Shown in pieces: positions 23,661-32,504 of a DNA stretch of 39,607 nucleotides. The position numbers and the translations under genes are program-made. The DNA comes from Hadesarchaea archaeon (GTDB taxonomy: Archaea > Hadarchaeota > Hadarchaeia > Hadarchaeales > WYZ-LMO6), in contig JAPDJF010000017.1 in assembly GCA_029259185.1 (NCBI GenBank), positions 1 to 39,607 on the forward strand. Direction: 5' to 3'. How positions within the stretch are numbered: position 1 is the first letter of the stretch; each line of letters begins with the position of its first letter. Under the pieces are notes generated by a model. That model saw nothing but the letters and a program-made list of their open reading frames with translations. It had not been told where the DNA came from and did no database searches.

Positions 23661-25021
23661 TTTCGTCCTACCTCTCGGACGGCTTCGGTGAAAATATCTA
23701 GACCCAGCTCAAGGTCTTCCCGACTGATCACGAGTGGGGGGGCTATCCTTATTACAGATTTCCCCCCTCTGAAGAGAATCAGCCCCCGCTTGAGTGCAGC
23801 TTGAAGTACGAGGTCTCTCTCCCTCGTTCCCACCCTCTTCGTCTTGTCGTTTTTAACGAACTCCACCGCGATCATCAATCCTTTCCCCCTGACCTCTCCT
23901 ATGAATTTGAATTTTTCCTCGAGTTCCTTCAAATGCTTCAGTGCTAGTCGCCCCAGTTCGGCGGCTCTCTTCACCAGCTTCTGTTCCTTCAGGAGTTTTA
24001 GCCCCTCGATCGCAGCGACACAGGCCACCACATTTCCCCCGAACGTTGAGGCATGGGCCCCGGGTTCCCAGTTCATTACTCTGGCGTTGGCGATAGTTGC
24101 ACCTATCGGGGCTATCCCCCCAGAAAGGGCTTTCGCCACACACACGATATCCGGGATTACCTTCCAGTGGTCAATGGCAAACATCTTTCCGGTGCGCCCT
24201 AATCCACTCTGTATCTCGTCCACTATGAGGGGCCAGCCATGTTCATCACAGAGTTCCCTCAGCATTGGGAAATATTCAGGTGGAGGGATGATGTATCCAG
24301 CGTTCCCTTGGATGGGCTCTATGATAACCCCCGCCACCTCTTCGGGTGGGATAACCTTCCTCAGGTACTCGCGTATGAATTCAATGCAGAGAAAGTCACA
24401 GCCCGGGTAGCTTTGACGGAATAAGCACCGGTAGCAGTAGGGATAGGGCATGAAGCTTATACCGGGTACCAAGGGGGAGAAGTATCGGTGGTGCACGACG
24501 TTCGAAGATGAAAGGCTCATCGCTCCGAAGGTTCTGCCGTGAAATGCTCCGGTGAAGGAGATCACTCGCGGCCTTCGCTTATGCCATCTCACGCATTTGA
24601 ACGCAGCCTCAACAGCTTCCGCTCCGGAGTTACCAAAATAGACTCGTTTTGAAAAATTGCCCGGAGTGATCTTTGTCAGACACTCAGCCAACTCGACTTG
24701 GGCTTCGTAATAGAAATCGGTTCCCGCAAAGTGGGTTAACTTCTTCAGTTGTTGTTCGACAGCACTAACTATACGTGGATGGGAATACCCGTAGTTCAGA
24801 ACGAACATTCCAGAGCTGAGATCTAGAAAAATATTTCCATCGACATCCTTCACATAGCATCCCCATCCCTCCCCTGCGACTAGGGGTTCGGATCTCGTAT
24901 ACGAGGGAGACATTACTCTTTCATCACGTTTGATGATACTTCTTGCTTTGGGACCGGGAATAGGTCTAACGATCTTTGGTCCTCGAGTAGCCCAGCGGGG
25001 CCTAGAGGTGGTGGGCATCAC
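23654..25021 (-). CDS. Class III PLP-dependent aminotransferase or racemase
   Basis: A 455-residue fold-type I PLP enzyme of the ornithine/GABA aminotransferase class. Segments are FGNSGAEAVEAA (PLP phosphate), the FHGRTFGA loop, VDEIQSGLGRTG (PLP-ring Asp) and CVAKALSGG with the Schiff-base lysine, then THFAGTDFY and a C-terminal RGKGLMIAVEF. An insertion with four cysteines, PYCYRCLFRQSYPGCDFLC, resembles that in Thermococcales relatives. Some of those relatives are broad-substrate amino-acid racemases rather than aminotransferases. It overlaps lysA by 7 bp, so a role on a lysine-pathway or basic amino acid is plausible but not shown. Confidence 0.85.
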   Translation of the reverse strand: MMPTTSRPRWATRGPKIVRPIPGPKARSIIKRDERVMSPSYTRSEPLVAGEGWGCYVKDVDGNIFLDLSSGMFVLNYGYSHPRIVSAVEQQLKKLTHFAGTDFYYEAQVELAECLTKITPGNFSKRVYFGNSGAEAVEAAFKCVRWHKRRPRVISFTGAFHGRTFGAMSLSSSNVVHHRYFSPLVPGISFMPYPYCYRCLFRQSYPGCDFLCIEFIREYLRKVIPPEEVAGVIIEPIQGNAGYIIPPPEYFPMLRELCDEHGWPLIVDEIQSGLGRTGKMFAIDHWKVIPDIVCVAKALSGGIAPIGATIANARVMNWEPGAHASTFGGNVVACVAAIEGLKLLKEQKLVKRAAELGRLALKHLKELEEKFKFIGEVRGKGLMIAVEFVKNDKTKRVGTRERDLVLQAALKRGLILFRGGKSVIRIAPPLVISREDLELGLDIFTEAVREVGRKC

Positions 25022-25101
25022 GTTTTACTGACATCGTTTTTCATTTAAAAATAGTTTGTTAAATTCTTACCATATGCTGTAAAGATGTTAATGGTGCATG
25101 A

Positions 25102-25707
25102 GTGGAGGGTAAAGTTGCGATAATAGACTACGGGGTCGGGAACTTGAAAAGTGTGTACAACGCGTTCAGGTACTTGGGCAGCGAACCCGTTCTGGTAAAT
25201 TCTCCGAAGGAGCTGGAAGGGGACTATATTGTGGTTCCCGGAGTAGGAGCCTTTGGGAAGGGGATGGAAAAGTTGGCGGCTTTTCAGGAGGTGATAAGGG
25301 AAAAGGTTTCTGAGGGAATCCCCCTGCTCGGTGTATGTTTGGGGCTGCACGTTATGTTTGAGGGTTCAGATGAATCTCCAGGCATTAGGGGGTTAGGGAT
25401 CATCAAGGGAAGGGTTCTGAAGATCCCGACTGAGTTAAAGCTCCCCCACATAGGTTGGAATTACCTAAAGGTGAAGAGACAGTGCCCCTTGTTTGACGGG
25501 ATCAGGGGGGGGCATGTCTACTTCGTCCATTCCTATCACGTCTCACCTGAGGAGGACGTGGTGGTGGCAACTACGGACTACGGTGCCGAGGTCGTTGCGG
25601 CGGTCTGGAGGGAGAACGTGTTTGGAACCCAATTTCATCCCGAGAAAAGTGGTTCTTTGGGTTTGAAGGTGCTTCACAATTTCTTGAGGGTGAAAGATGC
25701 TCTGTAA
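25102..25707 (+). CDS. hisH: Imidazole glycerol phosphate synthase, glutaminase subunit HisH
   Basis: A class I glutamine amidotransferase that hands ammonia to HisF in histidine synthesis. 201 residues. Nucleophile C79 in [15 protein letters not shown]; the oxyanion strand [11 protein letters not shown]; catalytic His and Glu in QFHPEKSG. The start is GTG at 25102. The stop overlaps the hisF start by 11 bp, so the two subunits are translated together. Confidence 0.95.
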   Translation: MEGKVAIIDYGVGNLKSVYNAFRYLGSEPVLVNSPKELEGDYIVVPGVGAFGKGMEKLAAFQEVIREKVSEGIPLLGVCLGLHVMFEGSDESPGIRGLGIIKGRVLKIPTELKLPHIGWNYLKVKRQCPLFDGIRGGHVYFVHSYHVSPEEDVVVATTDYGAEVVAAVWRENVFGTQFHPEKSGSLGLKVLHNFLRVKDAL

Positions 25708-26521
25708 GCGCATTATCCCCTGCTTGGATTGTGACCTCGCGGTTCCGATGGGGAGAGTCGTTAAAGGAATAGAGTTTAAACAGATAAGGTACGCAGGGGT
25801 TCCTTGGGAGCTCGCTAGGCGATACTACGAGGAGGGCGCGGACGAGATAGTTTTTCTTGATATAACGGCAAGCCACGAACGGAGGGAGACTATGGTGCAC
25901 GTGATAGAACGGACTTCTGAGATGGTTTTCGTTCCGTTAACGGTCGGTGGAGGGATAAGAGGAGTGGAGGATGCAAGGAAGGTCTTCAACGCGGGAGCAG
26001 ATAAAGTTGCTATCAATACTGCAGCCCTGCTGGATCCGGATCTGATCAACGAGCTGGCACGTCACTTCGGGAGTCAAGCCTGCGTTGTCGCCATAGATGC
26101 GAAGAGGAGGATAGTGGGGTCTCCTCAGGAAGGTGAGGGAAAGGTCGTGGTAGACACCCCAGAGGGCCCATGTTGGTTCGAGTGTTCGATCTACGGAGGG
26201 AGGGAGTTCACCGGAGTAGATGCGGTTCAATGGGCTTCAGAAGTGGAGGGGAGGGGAGCTGGAGAGATCCTCCTGACCAGTGTGGACAGAGACGGCACCA
26301 CCGAAGGGTACGATCTCCCCCTAACGAAAGTGATAAGTGAGAGAGTCGATATTCCCGTTATCGCCTCGGGGGGGTGTGGGTTTCCTGAGCACATACACGA
26401 AGTGTTCAAGGAGACCCAAGCGAGTGCGGCACTAGCAGCCAGCATCTTCCACTATGGGAAGTACACGATAGGTGAGGTCAAAGAGTACCTGAGGAAAAGG
26501 GGGGTACCTGTTAGACTCTGA
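25697..26521 (+). CDS. hisF: Imidazole glycerol phosphate synthase, cyclase subunit HisF
   Basis: The TIM-barrel subunit that closes the imidazole ring from PRFAR and ammonia, yielding IGP and AICAR. 274 residues, slightly longer than the usual ~253. Catalytic D11 lies in IIPCLDCDL; the second Asp in VVAIDAKRR. Phosphate-binding [12 protein letters not shown] and the late [10 protein letters not shown] are both present. No other his genes adjoin, so histidine genes are scattered in this genome. Confidence 0.96.
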   Translation: MLCKRIIPCLDCDLAVPMGRVVKGIEFKQIRYAGVPWELARRYYEEGADEIVFLDITASHERRETMVHVIERTSEMVFVPLTVGGGIRGVEDARKVFNAGADKVAINTAALLDPDLINELARHFGSQACVVAIDAKRRIVGSPQEGEGKVVVDTPEGPCWFECSIYGGREFTGVDAVQWASEVEGRGAGEILLTSVDRDGTTEGYDLPLTKVISERVDIPVIASGGCGFPEHIHEVFKETQASAALAASIFHYGKYTIGEVKEYLRKRGVPVRL

Positions 26522-26524
26522 ACT

Positions 26525-27853
26525 TCAGAGGGAGGGCAGGAGATTGGTAATCTCCCAATCAGTCACTTGACCTCTATACACCTCCCACTCTTTTTCCTTG
26601 ATGTATAGGAAGTGCTCGAACAGAAATTCGCCAAGGGCCTCTCTTATGAGAGCACTTTCCCTCATGTGATCCAAGGCCTCTCCAAGACTTTTTGGGAGGG
26701 GATATGCGCGGAGGGCCTTTCTCTCTTCTTCACTCATCCGGAAGATGTTTTTTTCCACGGGTTCGGGAGGGGATAGTCTCTCTTTTATCCCTCTGAGACC
26801 CGCGGCGAGCATGACTGTGAACTGAAGGTATGGGTTCCCCGCGGGATCCGGGCTCCGTAGCTCTATCCTGGTTCGGTCCCCCCTCCCCGAGGGCACCCGG
26901 ATGTAGGCACTTCGGTTCCTGTTTGCCCATGAGACGTAAACGGGGGCACCATAGCCCGGGACGAGTCTTTTGTAAGAGTTCACCGAGGGAGCCAAGATCG
27001 CACACATCTCCTTAGCGTATTTCAGCAACCCCCCAATGAAGTGCAGGGCGGTTTTACTGAGCTGATACTCTCCTTTGGGATCATGGAACACATTTTTTCC
27101 CTCTGGGGTCATCAGAGACATGTGGGTGTGCATTCCAGAGCCGTTTACTCCATAGATGGGTTTAGGCATGAAAGTCGCGAAGAGACCGTGTTTGTGTGCA
27201 ATCACCTTGATCGCGTATTTCGTGGTGACCACCCGGTCAGCCGAGGTGAGCGCATCGCAATATCGAAAGTCAATTTCGTGTTGTCCCGGGGCTACTTCGT
27301 GATGGGAAGCCTCGATTTCAAACCCCATGGCGTTTAAATGAGATACTACCTCCTTCCTTATTTCGTCTCCTCGGTCTCTCGTGAGGTCGAAGTATCCACC
27401 GAAATCAGAGGGTTTGGTGATGGGATTTCCCTTCTCATCGAGGACTAAAAGGAAAAACTCGTATTCTGGGGCCGTGTAAAAGATATATCCCATTTTTCTA
27501 GCCTTATCGAGTACTCTTTGGAGGGCATATCTTGGGTCCCCCTCAAATCTGTTGTTCCTGTGGTCGTAGACATCACATATCATTCTCCCAGTCTTTAGCT
27601 CTCCCTTGGTCCAAGAAAGTACGGCAAAAGTCCTTAAATCGGGCACGAGGCGCATGTCGGATTCCTCCACGGTGGGGTATCCGAAAATGGAGGATCCATC
27701 GAAGAAGATTCCCTCTTCCATAGCTTTCTCCAACTTGCTTACAGGGATTGTGATGTTCTTCACAGTCCCCACGATATCCATAAACTGTAGCTGAACGAAC
27801 CTTACACCCAAATTTTCGGCAGTTTTGAGAACTTTTTTCCTCTCTTCTTTCAT
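26525..27853 (-). CDS. glnA: Glutamine synthetase type I
   Basis: Makes glutamine from glutamate, ammonia and ATP, the main ammonia-assimilation step. From the ATG at 27853 it has 442 residues, the usual GSI length. An in-frame extension to 28012 would add 53 residues lacking family similarity and is rejected. Recognisable blocks are FVQLQFMDIVGTVKN, FDGSSIFGYPTVEESDM, APEYEFFL, the metal-binding EIEASHHEVAPGQHEIDFRY, the ATP-binding GSGMHTHMSL and NSYKRLVPGYGAPVYVSWANRNRS, and RIELRSPDPAGNPYL. I see no Tyr-adenylylation loop of the GSI-beta type. A TTAAAT promoter-like element lies about 30 bp upstream of the chosen start. The 171 bp between it and the nudix gene holds no other gene I can support. 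Confidence 0.94.
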   Translation of the reverse strand: MKEERKKVLKTAENLGVRFVQLQFMDIVGTVKNITIPVSKLEKAMEEGIFFDGSSIFGYPTVEESDMRLVPDLRTFAVLSWTKGELKTGRMICDVYDHRNNRFEGDPRYALQRVLDKARKMGYIFYTAPEYEFFLLVLDEKGNPITKPSDFGGYFDLTRDRGDEIRKEVVSHLNAMGFEIEASHHEVAPGQHEIDFRYCDALTSADRVVTTKYAIKVIAHKHGLFATFMPKPIYGVNGSGMHTHMSLMTPEGKNVFHDPKGEYQLSKTALHFIGGLLKYAKEMCAILAPSVNSYKRLVPGYGAPVYVSWANRNRSAYIRVPSGRGDRTRIELRSPDPAGNPYLQFTVMLAAGLRGIKERLSPPEPVEKNIFRMSEEERKALRAYPLPKSLGEALDHMRESALIREALGEFLFEHFLYIKEKEWEVYRGQVTDWEITNLLPSL

Positions 27854-28024
27854 CAGTAGGTAATTAGCAGAGAATGATTTAATCCCACCGGCAGGAAACT
27901 TTTCGGATGGGGAAGTCTCTATCCGGCGTTCCGACTTCGACCACGTTCGCTTGGCAAGTTCCCTATAGGGTGGGAGTAGTTCACGTGATTCACTCTTGCG
28001 AGGTTTTTCCAAGGTGATGTGAGC

Positions 28025-28588
28025 TCATTTCAGTTTCTCTCGCCATTTGAACCGATTTGAGTTGACGAAGTATAGGATCGTGGCGATGGTTTTGGCATCC
28101 ATCACCTCGTTGAGGTCTATCATTTGGATGGCTTTCTCCAACGAGACTTCGATTACCTCGATTTCCTCTCCGAGATCTGGATGATACGTGCCCGGGTTGA
28201 GATCGAAAGCCACAAAGGAATGTAGTTTTTCGGTACTGTATCCTGGAGCTAGGTACATCTCGAAAAGTTTTAAGATTTTTCCAGCTTTGTATCCCGTTTC
28301 TTCCTCGAGTTCTCTCTCAGCACACTCGCGAGGGTTCTCCCCTGGTTCAAGTGTTCCGGCAGGTATCTCGTATATCCATCTTCCTATTGCAGGCCTGTAC
28401 TGCTTTAACATCACTATTTTGTTCTCCTTTAGTATGGGCAATATGGCTACTGCCCCTCTGTGCTCGACGATCTCCCTTATGGTGACTTTTCCGGAGGGCA
28501 GGGCGAAGGTCGTCACCTTCACCGAGACTCGTTTCCCACGAAAGACGTATCGAGATTCTAGTTCTTTCCCACCTCTCGATTTCCTCAA
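28025..28588 (-). CDS. Nudix hydrolase (ADP-ribose pyrophosphatase-like)
   Basis: A 187-residue Nudix enzyme. The Nudix box reads GENPRECAERELEEETGYKAG (about 83-103), preceded by YRPAIGRWIYEIPAGTLEPG. This is the ADP-ribose pyrophosphatase type, which clears ADP-ribose and related dinucleotides. The start overlaps the aspS stop by 4 bp, so the pair is co-translated. The pairing may be incidental. Confidence 0.9.
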   Translation of the reverse strand: MRKSRGGKELESRYVFRGKRVSVKVTTFALPSGKVTIREIVEHRGAVAILPILKENKIVMLKQYRPAIGRWIYEIPAGTLEPGENPRECAERELEEETGYKAGKILKLFEMYLAPGYSTEKLHSFVAFDLNPGTYHPDLGEEIEVIEVSLEKAIQMIDLNEVMDAKTIATILYFVNSNRFKWREKLK

Positions 28589-29904
28589 GGAAAGAGCCTC
28601 CGTCTGTCTCTCGGGAAAAGGACCACTTCTCGTATGTTGTTCAGACCGGTCAGAACCATCATCAAACGATCCAACCCCAGACCAAATCCTGCGTGGGGTG
28701 GCATTCCATATCGGAAATTCTTGAGGTGGGACTCAAAGCTCTCTGGCTTCAGCCCCTTTTCCTTGAGCCGTTTCACCAAGAGTTCCTCCCGGTGAATTCT
28801 AGTTCCACCCGAAGCCAGCTCGAGTCCCCCATACATCAGATCGAATGCTTGGCAAAGATGCGGAGCATCCTCTTTCGGCTCGATGTAAAATGGCTTGATG
28901 GTGGTGGGCCAGTCGGTGATGAAGAAGGCTCCGCCCATCAGTTCACCGAGTGTCCGTTCTGCGGGGGTTGGAATATCCTCTCCCCATGGAATCTTCATGC
29001 CTACGGAATCCAACTTTTTGAGCACTTCATCATAGGAAATACGGGTAAACGGTTTCTGTGGGATCTCCAGATCCCTTCCCAGCACACCCAGTTCGTGGGA
29101 GCATGTTGTTTTTACATGGGAGAACACTTCCACTATCATATCCTCCAAAATCTTCATCACATCGTCTTGGGTCACAAATGCGGCTTCTATGTCAACCGAA
29201 GTTGTTTCGTTCAGGTGTCTCGGAGTGTCGTGTTCCTCTGCGCGAAATATGGGACCTATCTCGAAGACACGGTCTAAACAACCGGTTAATACTTCTTTGT
29301 ATAGCTGTGGGCTTTGGCTCAGAAAGGCTTCTTTCTCGAAATAAGTTACTGGGAACAGGGCAGCTCCACTTTCGGTAGCTGTAGCAACTATTTTTGGGGT
29401 CTGGACCTCGATGAATCCTCTTTTGGTAAGGAATTCTCTTATCTTTTTCGTCACTTCATGTTTCATTTTGAATATGGCTTTCTGTCTGGGGTGGCGGAGG
29501 TCCAGCAGACGAGCGTCAAGTCGCGTGTCTAGATTCGATTTTATCCTTCCAGTGGGGTCCAAGGGGAGAGGGGTGATCGCTTCGTTTAAAACCTTCAATT
29601 CCTCGGGGATAACCTCTATTCCTCGGGGCGCTTGTTTGGCGATCACTACTTTTCCCTTCACTGCAACGGATGATTGAGGGGTCAATTTATCGATCTTTTG
29701 AAAAACGTGTTCGCAAACTTTGGATCTTGGGGCAGTTATTTGAACGAATCCTTCTCTGTCATGGAGAGTGAAAAATTTTAGTCCCCCTAGGTCACGCACG
29801 TTTCCCACGAATCCCATCAGGATGACCCTTTCATCTTTGAGTTCTTGGGTTAGCTGGTTCGTGAAATGCGTTCTCCTCCAGTCTTCCAAACTGAACAGAT
29901 CCAT
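28585..29904 (-). CDS. aspS: Aspartyl-tRNA synthetase (archaeal type)
   Basis: A class IIb synthetase of 439 residues charging tRNA-Asp, possibly also tRNA-Asn. It has an N-terminal OB anticodon-binding domain (about 1-110), then motif 2 FRAEEHDTPRHLNE and motif 3 GFGLGLDRLMMVL. LPLDPTGRIKSNLDTRLDARLLDLR links the two domains. Aligned with Thermococcus AspRS, the residues contacting the anticodon are Gly (in place of Trp26) and Pro (in place of Lys85). Pro at the latter site is reported for non-discriminating enzymes. No GatCAB gene is in the window to test this. Confidence 0.93.
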   Translation of the reverse strand: MDLFSLEDWRRTHFTNQLTQELKDERVILMGFVGNVRDLGGLKFFTLHDREGFVQITAPRSKVCEHVFQKIDKLTPQSSVAVKGKVVIAKQAPRGIEVIPEELKVLNEAITPLPLDPTGRIKSNLDTRLDARLLDLRHPRQKAIFKMKHEVTKKIREFLTKRGFIEVQTPKIVATATESGAALFPVTYFEKEAFLSQSPQLYKEVLTGCLDRVFEIGPIFRAEEHDTPRHLNETTSVDIEAAFVTQDDVMKILEDMIVEVFSHVKTTCSHELGVLGRDLEIPQKPFTRISYDEVLKKLDSVGMKIPWGEDIPTPAERTLGELMGGAFFITDWPTTIKPFYIEPKEDAPHLCQAFDLMYGGLELASGGTRIHREELLVKRLKEKGLKPESFESHLKNFRYGMPPHAGFGLGLDRLMMVLTGLNNIREVVLFPRDRRRLFP

Positions 29905-29954
29905 ATCTTAAAAGATGGGTGTCAAAGGGTAAAAAAACAGAAGAAAAATGGAAT

Positions 29955-29983
29955 CTCGGAAAAAGCTTTTAGCTTTTTCCGAG
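29955..29983 (-). terminator. 13-bp hairpin overlapping the alba stop codon
   Basis: CTCGGAAAAAGCT (29955-29967) is perfectly complementary to AGCTTTTTCCGAG (29971-29983) with only 3 nt between. The last alba codons form one arm, and part of the UAA stop lies in the loop. Position at the gene end suggests a terminator or mRNA 3'-end protector. Confidence 0.6.
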
Positions 29984-30265
29984 CACTATCTCTATCGTTG
30001 ATACGTTGATTTTGTCGCCGCTTTCAGTCTGCACTTCTTCAGTTCCAATTGCGATGTTTTTGGGGACCAACCCTTGAATGAAGCGGTTCCTCAGAATCTC
30101 TGCCACATCTACAGCTCTGCTTATTGCCTTGCCTCTAGCCTTCAACACGACTTCGTTGCCGCCCTCGTTAAATTGGGTGATGGCTGCTAACACGTAGTTC
30201 ATCACCGGTTTGGTCCCCACATAGACTGCATTTTCAGCGGCGCCTTTTTCCGATCCTGCTGCCAT
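29969..30265 (-). CDS. albA: Chromatin protein Alba
   Basis: A 98-residue DNA/RNA-binding chromatin protein. [21 protein letters not shown] holds the conserved lysine region that contacts DNA and is a regulated acetylation site in other archaea. The typical [25 protein letters not shown] and the hairpin arms ending VSTIEIVLG follow. The start is backed by a strong Shine-Dalgarno, AAGGAGGC at 30271-30278, five bases upstream. A TATA element, ATTTATATT on the minus strand (30306-30314), gives a short leader. The SD plus strong TATA suits a highly expressed gene. Confidence 0.96.
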   Translation of the reverse strand: MAAGSEKGAAENAVYVGTKPVMNYVLAAITQFNEGGNEVVLKARGKAISRAVDVAEILRNRFIQGLVPKNIAIGTEEVQTESGDKINVSTIEIVLGKS

Positions 30266-30331
30266 ATCATGCCTCCTTGTTTTTTGATTGGTTGTAGGGG
30301 AAAATAATATAAATACATATCCTTTGGCTTC

Positions 30332-30775
30332 TCAGCTTAGCCCCTTCGTAAGGATAGCGATTCTTTTCTCTATCCGCTCTCTGATCTCTTCGATATCCCT
30401 TTCACCCCTCCGCATAGACACGTAATCTTCTAGATCCTCGAGAATGAGTTCAGCTATTTCTACGTCTAGGATTCCAGCGTAAATGGATAATTCCAAAGTG
30501 TAAAATGCACGCATGATGGTATCTAGTCCTCTTCTCCACCTTTTCCAGACTCCGGATCTTCCCATCTTCATCACTTTAGCGATTTTCTCGAAGTTCACGT
30601 TTTCTTCTAAGTAAAAAAGGAGGAGAATTTCAAAGGTTCTTTCGTTTAGTAGTGATTTTTCTAGGAGTATTCTCGCTAATGGGCTTTTTTTTAGCCAATT
30701 TTTTGCTAGTTGTTCGTTTTTCTTCCTCATTTCCCCTTTTAAAATTACATCGATTGGGTCTAATAATGTTTCCAA
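30332..30775 (-). CDS. HTH protein of unknown function (sigma-region-4-like)
   Basis: A 147-residue, all-helical, charged protein I cannot place in a family. Residues about 44-88, FEILLLFYLEENVNFEKIAKVMKMGRSGVWKRWRRGLDTI, read as a helix-turn-helix of the sigma-70 region 4 type: the recognition helix would be GRSGVWKRWRRG. The C-terminus is a long acidic-basic helix suited to dimerisation. It is divergent from a second HTH gene across 183 bp that hold an array of palindromes. Confidence 0.6.
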   Translation of the reverse strand: METLLDPIDVILKGEMRKKNEQLAKNWLKKSPLARILLEKSLLNERTFEILLLFYLEENVNFEKIAKVMKMGRSGVWKRWRRGLDTIMRAFYTLELSIYAGILDVEIAELILEDLEDYVSMRRGERDIEEIRERIEKRIAILTKGLS

Positions 30776-30818
30776 TTTTTGGAAACAGGAGAATTTTGGG
30801 GATCCTTTTTCTAAAAGA

Positions 30819-30950
30819 TGTAGGAAATAAGCCTACGGTGGATGAAATCCTACATGGGAGGGCTGAAGTGGCGTATCCCAACACTTTAATGTAGGCGAAT
30901 GGTCTACAATGTAGGAGAAAAGCCTACAAAAATGTAGGCCAAAAGCCAAC
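30819..30950. repeat. Array of four imperfect palindromes, GTAGG-N7-CCTAC
   Basis: Units at 30819-30836, 30890-30907, 30910-30927 and 30933-30950 each read TGTAGG, seven bases, then CCTAC or a one-base variant. Units 1 and 3 are perfect inverted repeats. A lone CCTAC half-site is at 30849-30853. Units 2-4 repeat at about 20-23 bp, roughly two helical turns, just upstream of the ATG at 30959 and after a TATA-like TTTAAT (30885-30890). They are likely operators for one of the flanking HTH proteins. Confidence 0.7.
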
Positions 30951-30958
30951 GGAGAACC

Positions 30959-31564
30959 ATGATGGAAATAGCGAAGTTCGTTCCGTCGGAAATGAGGATG
31001 AAAATAGTTAGAGATATAATCGAAAAAATCGGAATCCGTCCAGTTTCAAATTCAGTTGGGGTCAACTCTAAAACAGTTTACAAGTATAAGCTAAGGGAAG
31101 CGGTTCCAAAAGATGAAACTTTCGCTAAACTTCTGGAGCTCCTGAGGGAGAGGGATCCACCAACTTTCGATAAGTATGTGCGGGAGTTGGAGCGGGAATT
31201 TTTCCATGCGCTGGGTTTGATTTCAGCCACCCCGAAGATTGGGAATGGATGGAGAGAAACTCCTCTTCCTCCCCAAGCAAGGGCTGAACAGAAGGGAGAA
31301 GTCAAGCGATCTGAGATAGAGGTGTCTAGGTTTGAGATATATGAGAGATTGGGCATTCAGAGTCCACTCGAGCGGATGGGATTAGCAAAAATTTTGGGGA
31401 TCTTACAAGGGCTTAGAGAATTCAGACTGGAGGATCTCGAAAGAAAAATAATATTGCCAAGACATGTGGTGGAGAAATACGTGGAAATGCTGGTGAAGCA
31501 CGGCTATCTCAGAGAAACCCCAAGAGGCACATACGAGGTTTTAGTTAGACTCAAGTTCGGGTGA
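30959..31564 (+). CDS. HTH/winged-helix regulator-like protein, unknown family
   Basis: A 201-residue protein with two likely DNA-binding parts. Near the N-terminus, KIVRDIIEKIGIRPVSNSVGVNSKTVYKYKLRE looks like a homeodomain-type HTH with recognition helix SKTVYKYK. At the C-terminus, LAKILGILQGLREFRLEDLERKIILPRHVVEKYVEMLVKHGYLRET looks like a winged helix with its wing (RGTYEVLV). The middle is linker-like. The palindrome array ends 8 bp before its ATG, so autoregulation is plausible. It is followed after 4 bp by an AAA ATPase gene. Confidence 0.65.
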   Translation: MMEIAKFVPSEMRMKIVRDIIEKIGIRPVSNSVGVNSKTVYKYKLREAVPKDETFAKLLELLRERDPPTFDKYVRELEREFFHALGLISATPKIGNGWRETPLPPQARAEQKGEVKRSEIEVSRFEIYERLGIQSPLERMGLAKILGILQGLREFRLEDLERKIILPRHVVEKYVEMLVKHGYLRETPRGTYEVLVRLKFG

Positions 31565-31568
31565 TGGG

Positions 31569-32504
31569 TTGGAAGGAGGACTGAATAAATTCAAGCTGAA
31601 TGGGTTTGAACGCAAAAAGAACTCTTTTCTCAAGAAATTTGGATGGAGAGTCATGCCCTTTGCCCAGACGGATCCACTCCCGGATCCAAGACTCTTGGTC
31701 CCCCACCAAGTGGACGAAGTGATCAAACTCATTGACTTAATCCAGGAAGGGGATTTGGTTACGTTCGTAGTTTCCGATGTTGGTATGGGAAAAACTGCAC
31801 TTTGCAAATTTCTATCTGAGGTTTTGCCGCTTGAGCGCTCAGACGTTCTGACGGTGTTTGTTCCGGCTCAGTCGATTGAGACCCCAGAGCAGATGGTGCG
31901 TCTTTTGCTCAACAGGCTGGAAATCGAGTTCCAGCGGGGGGACTTGGTAGAAGAATTTGAGCGTTTCTATAGGTGGCATCAAAGTTATCCGGACCTTCGG
32001 TTGGTGGTATTCGTGGACGAGTTTCCCGAACTAGATGTGAGGGTAGCCGAGATGATACGAGTGTTGGCTGATCTGCGCAATGTCAACTGGGTTTTGAACG
32101 GTCAGAAAGATCGGGTTCTAAAATACTTGGAGAAGAACGTGCCTTCCCTTCTGAATAGGAGGAGGTATATGCTGGAAATGAAGCCCCTAAATTTAGATGA
32201 GGTTCGGGATTTGCTAGCTCTACGTATCGCTTGGGCGAAGGGGACAGATCTCACCCATGGGGCGCTTTCCATAGCTCCCTTCACTTTGCCGGCCATAAAG
32301 AAAATTTACAAACTTTCTGGTGGGATACCGAGAGAGGCTCTCAAAATCGCTAGCGATGCCGTGTACTCTGCGATCGAGCGAGGGGTATCCATCATAACCC
32401 CCAAACTTGTGTCTGGTCCGAGATCGGGAAAGGGATCCAAGCGCAAAAGCAAAAGGGCTGGAAAGTCGAGGCAGAGATTTCTAAGATTTTTTGGGAGGAA
32501 ATGA
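31569..32504 (+). CDS. AAA ATPase (ExeA/Orc-like)
   Basis: A 311-residue P-loop ATPase. Walker A is SDVGMGKT (69-76), where the first glycine of GxxxxGKT is a serine. Walker B is LRLVVFVDEF with D150 and E151. Sensor-1-like VNWVLNGQKD follows, and the C-terminal LSGGIPREALKIASDAV is the GG-P-R sensor-2 motif of the Orc/Cdc6, ExeA and TniB-like group. A highly basic tail (GKGSKRKSKRAGKSRQRFLRFFGRK region) suggests nucleic-acid binding. The start is probably TTG at 31569. It lies between a HTH regulator (4 bp upstream) and a PHP phosphoesterase (14 bp overlap). Function is unknown. Confidence 0.75.
   Translation: MEGGLNKFKLNGFERKKNSFLKKFGWRVMPFAQTDPLPDPRLLVPHQVDEVIKLIDLIQEGDLVTFVVSDVGMGKTALCKFLSEVLPLERSDVLTVFVPAQSIETPEQMVRLLLNRLEIEFQRGDLVEEFERFYRWHQSYPDLRLVVFVDEFPELDVRVAEMIRVLADLRNVNWVLNGQKDRVLKYLEKNVPSLLNRRRYMLEMKPLNLDEVRDLLALRIAWAKGTDLTHGALSIAPFTLPAIKKIYKLSGGIPREALKIASDAVYSAIERGVSIITPKLVSGPRSGKGSKRKSKRAGKSRQRFLRFFGRK

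Noticed and set aside
26066..26521. HisF extension as a sign of fusion
   Set aside because: The extra ~20 residues form a normal C-terminal helix and an internal loop; no second domain is present.
27854..28012. 53-residue extension of glutamine synthetase
   Set aside because: No family similarity; the ATG at 27853 gives the normal GSI length and follows a promoter-like element.
30819..30950. CRISPR array
   Set aside because: Repeats are only 18 nt, imperfect and palindromic, and spacings of 2-5 nt or 53 nt are not spacer-like; operators explain them better.
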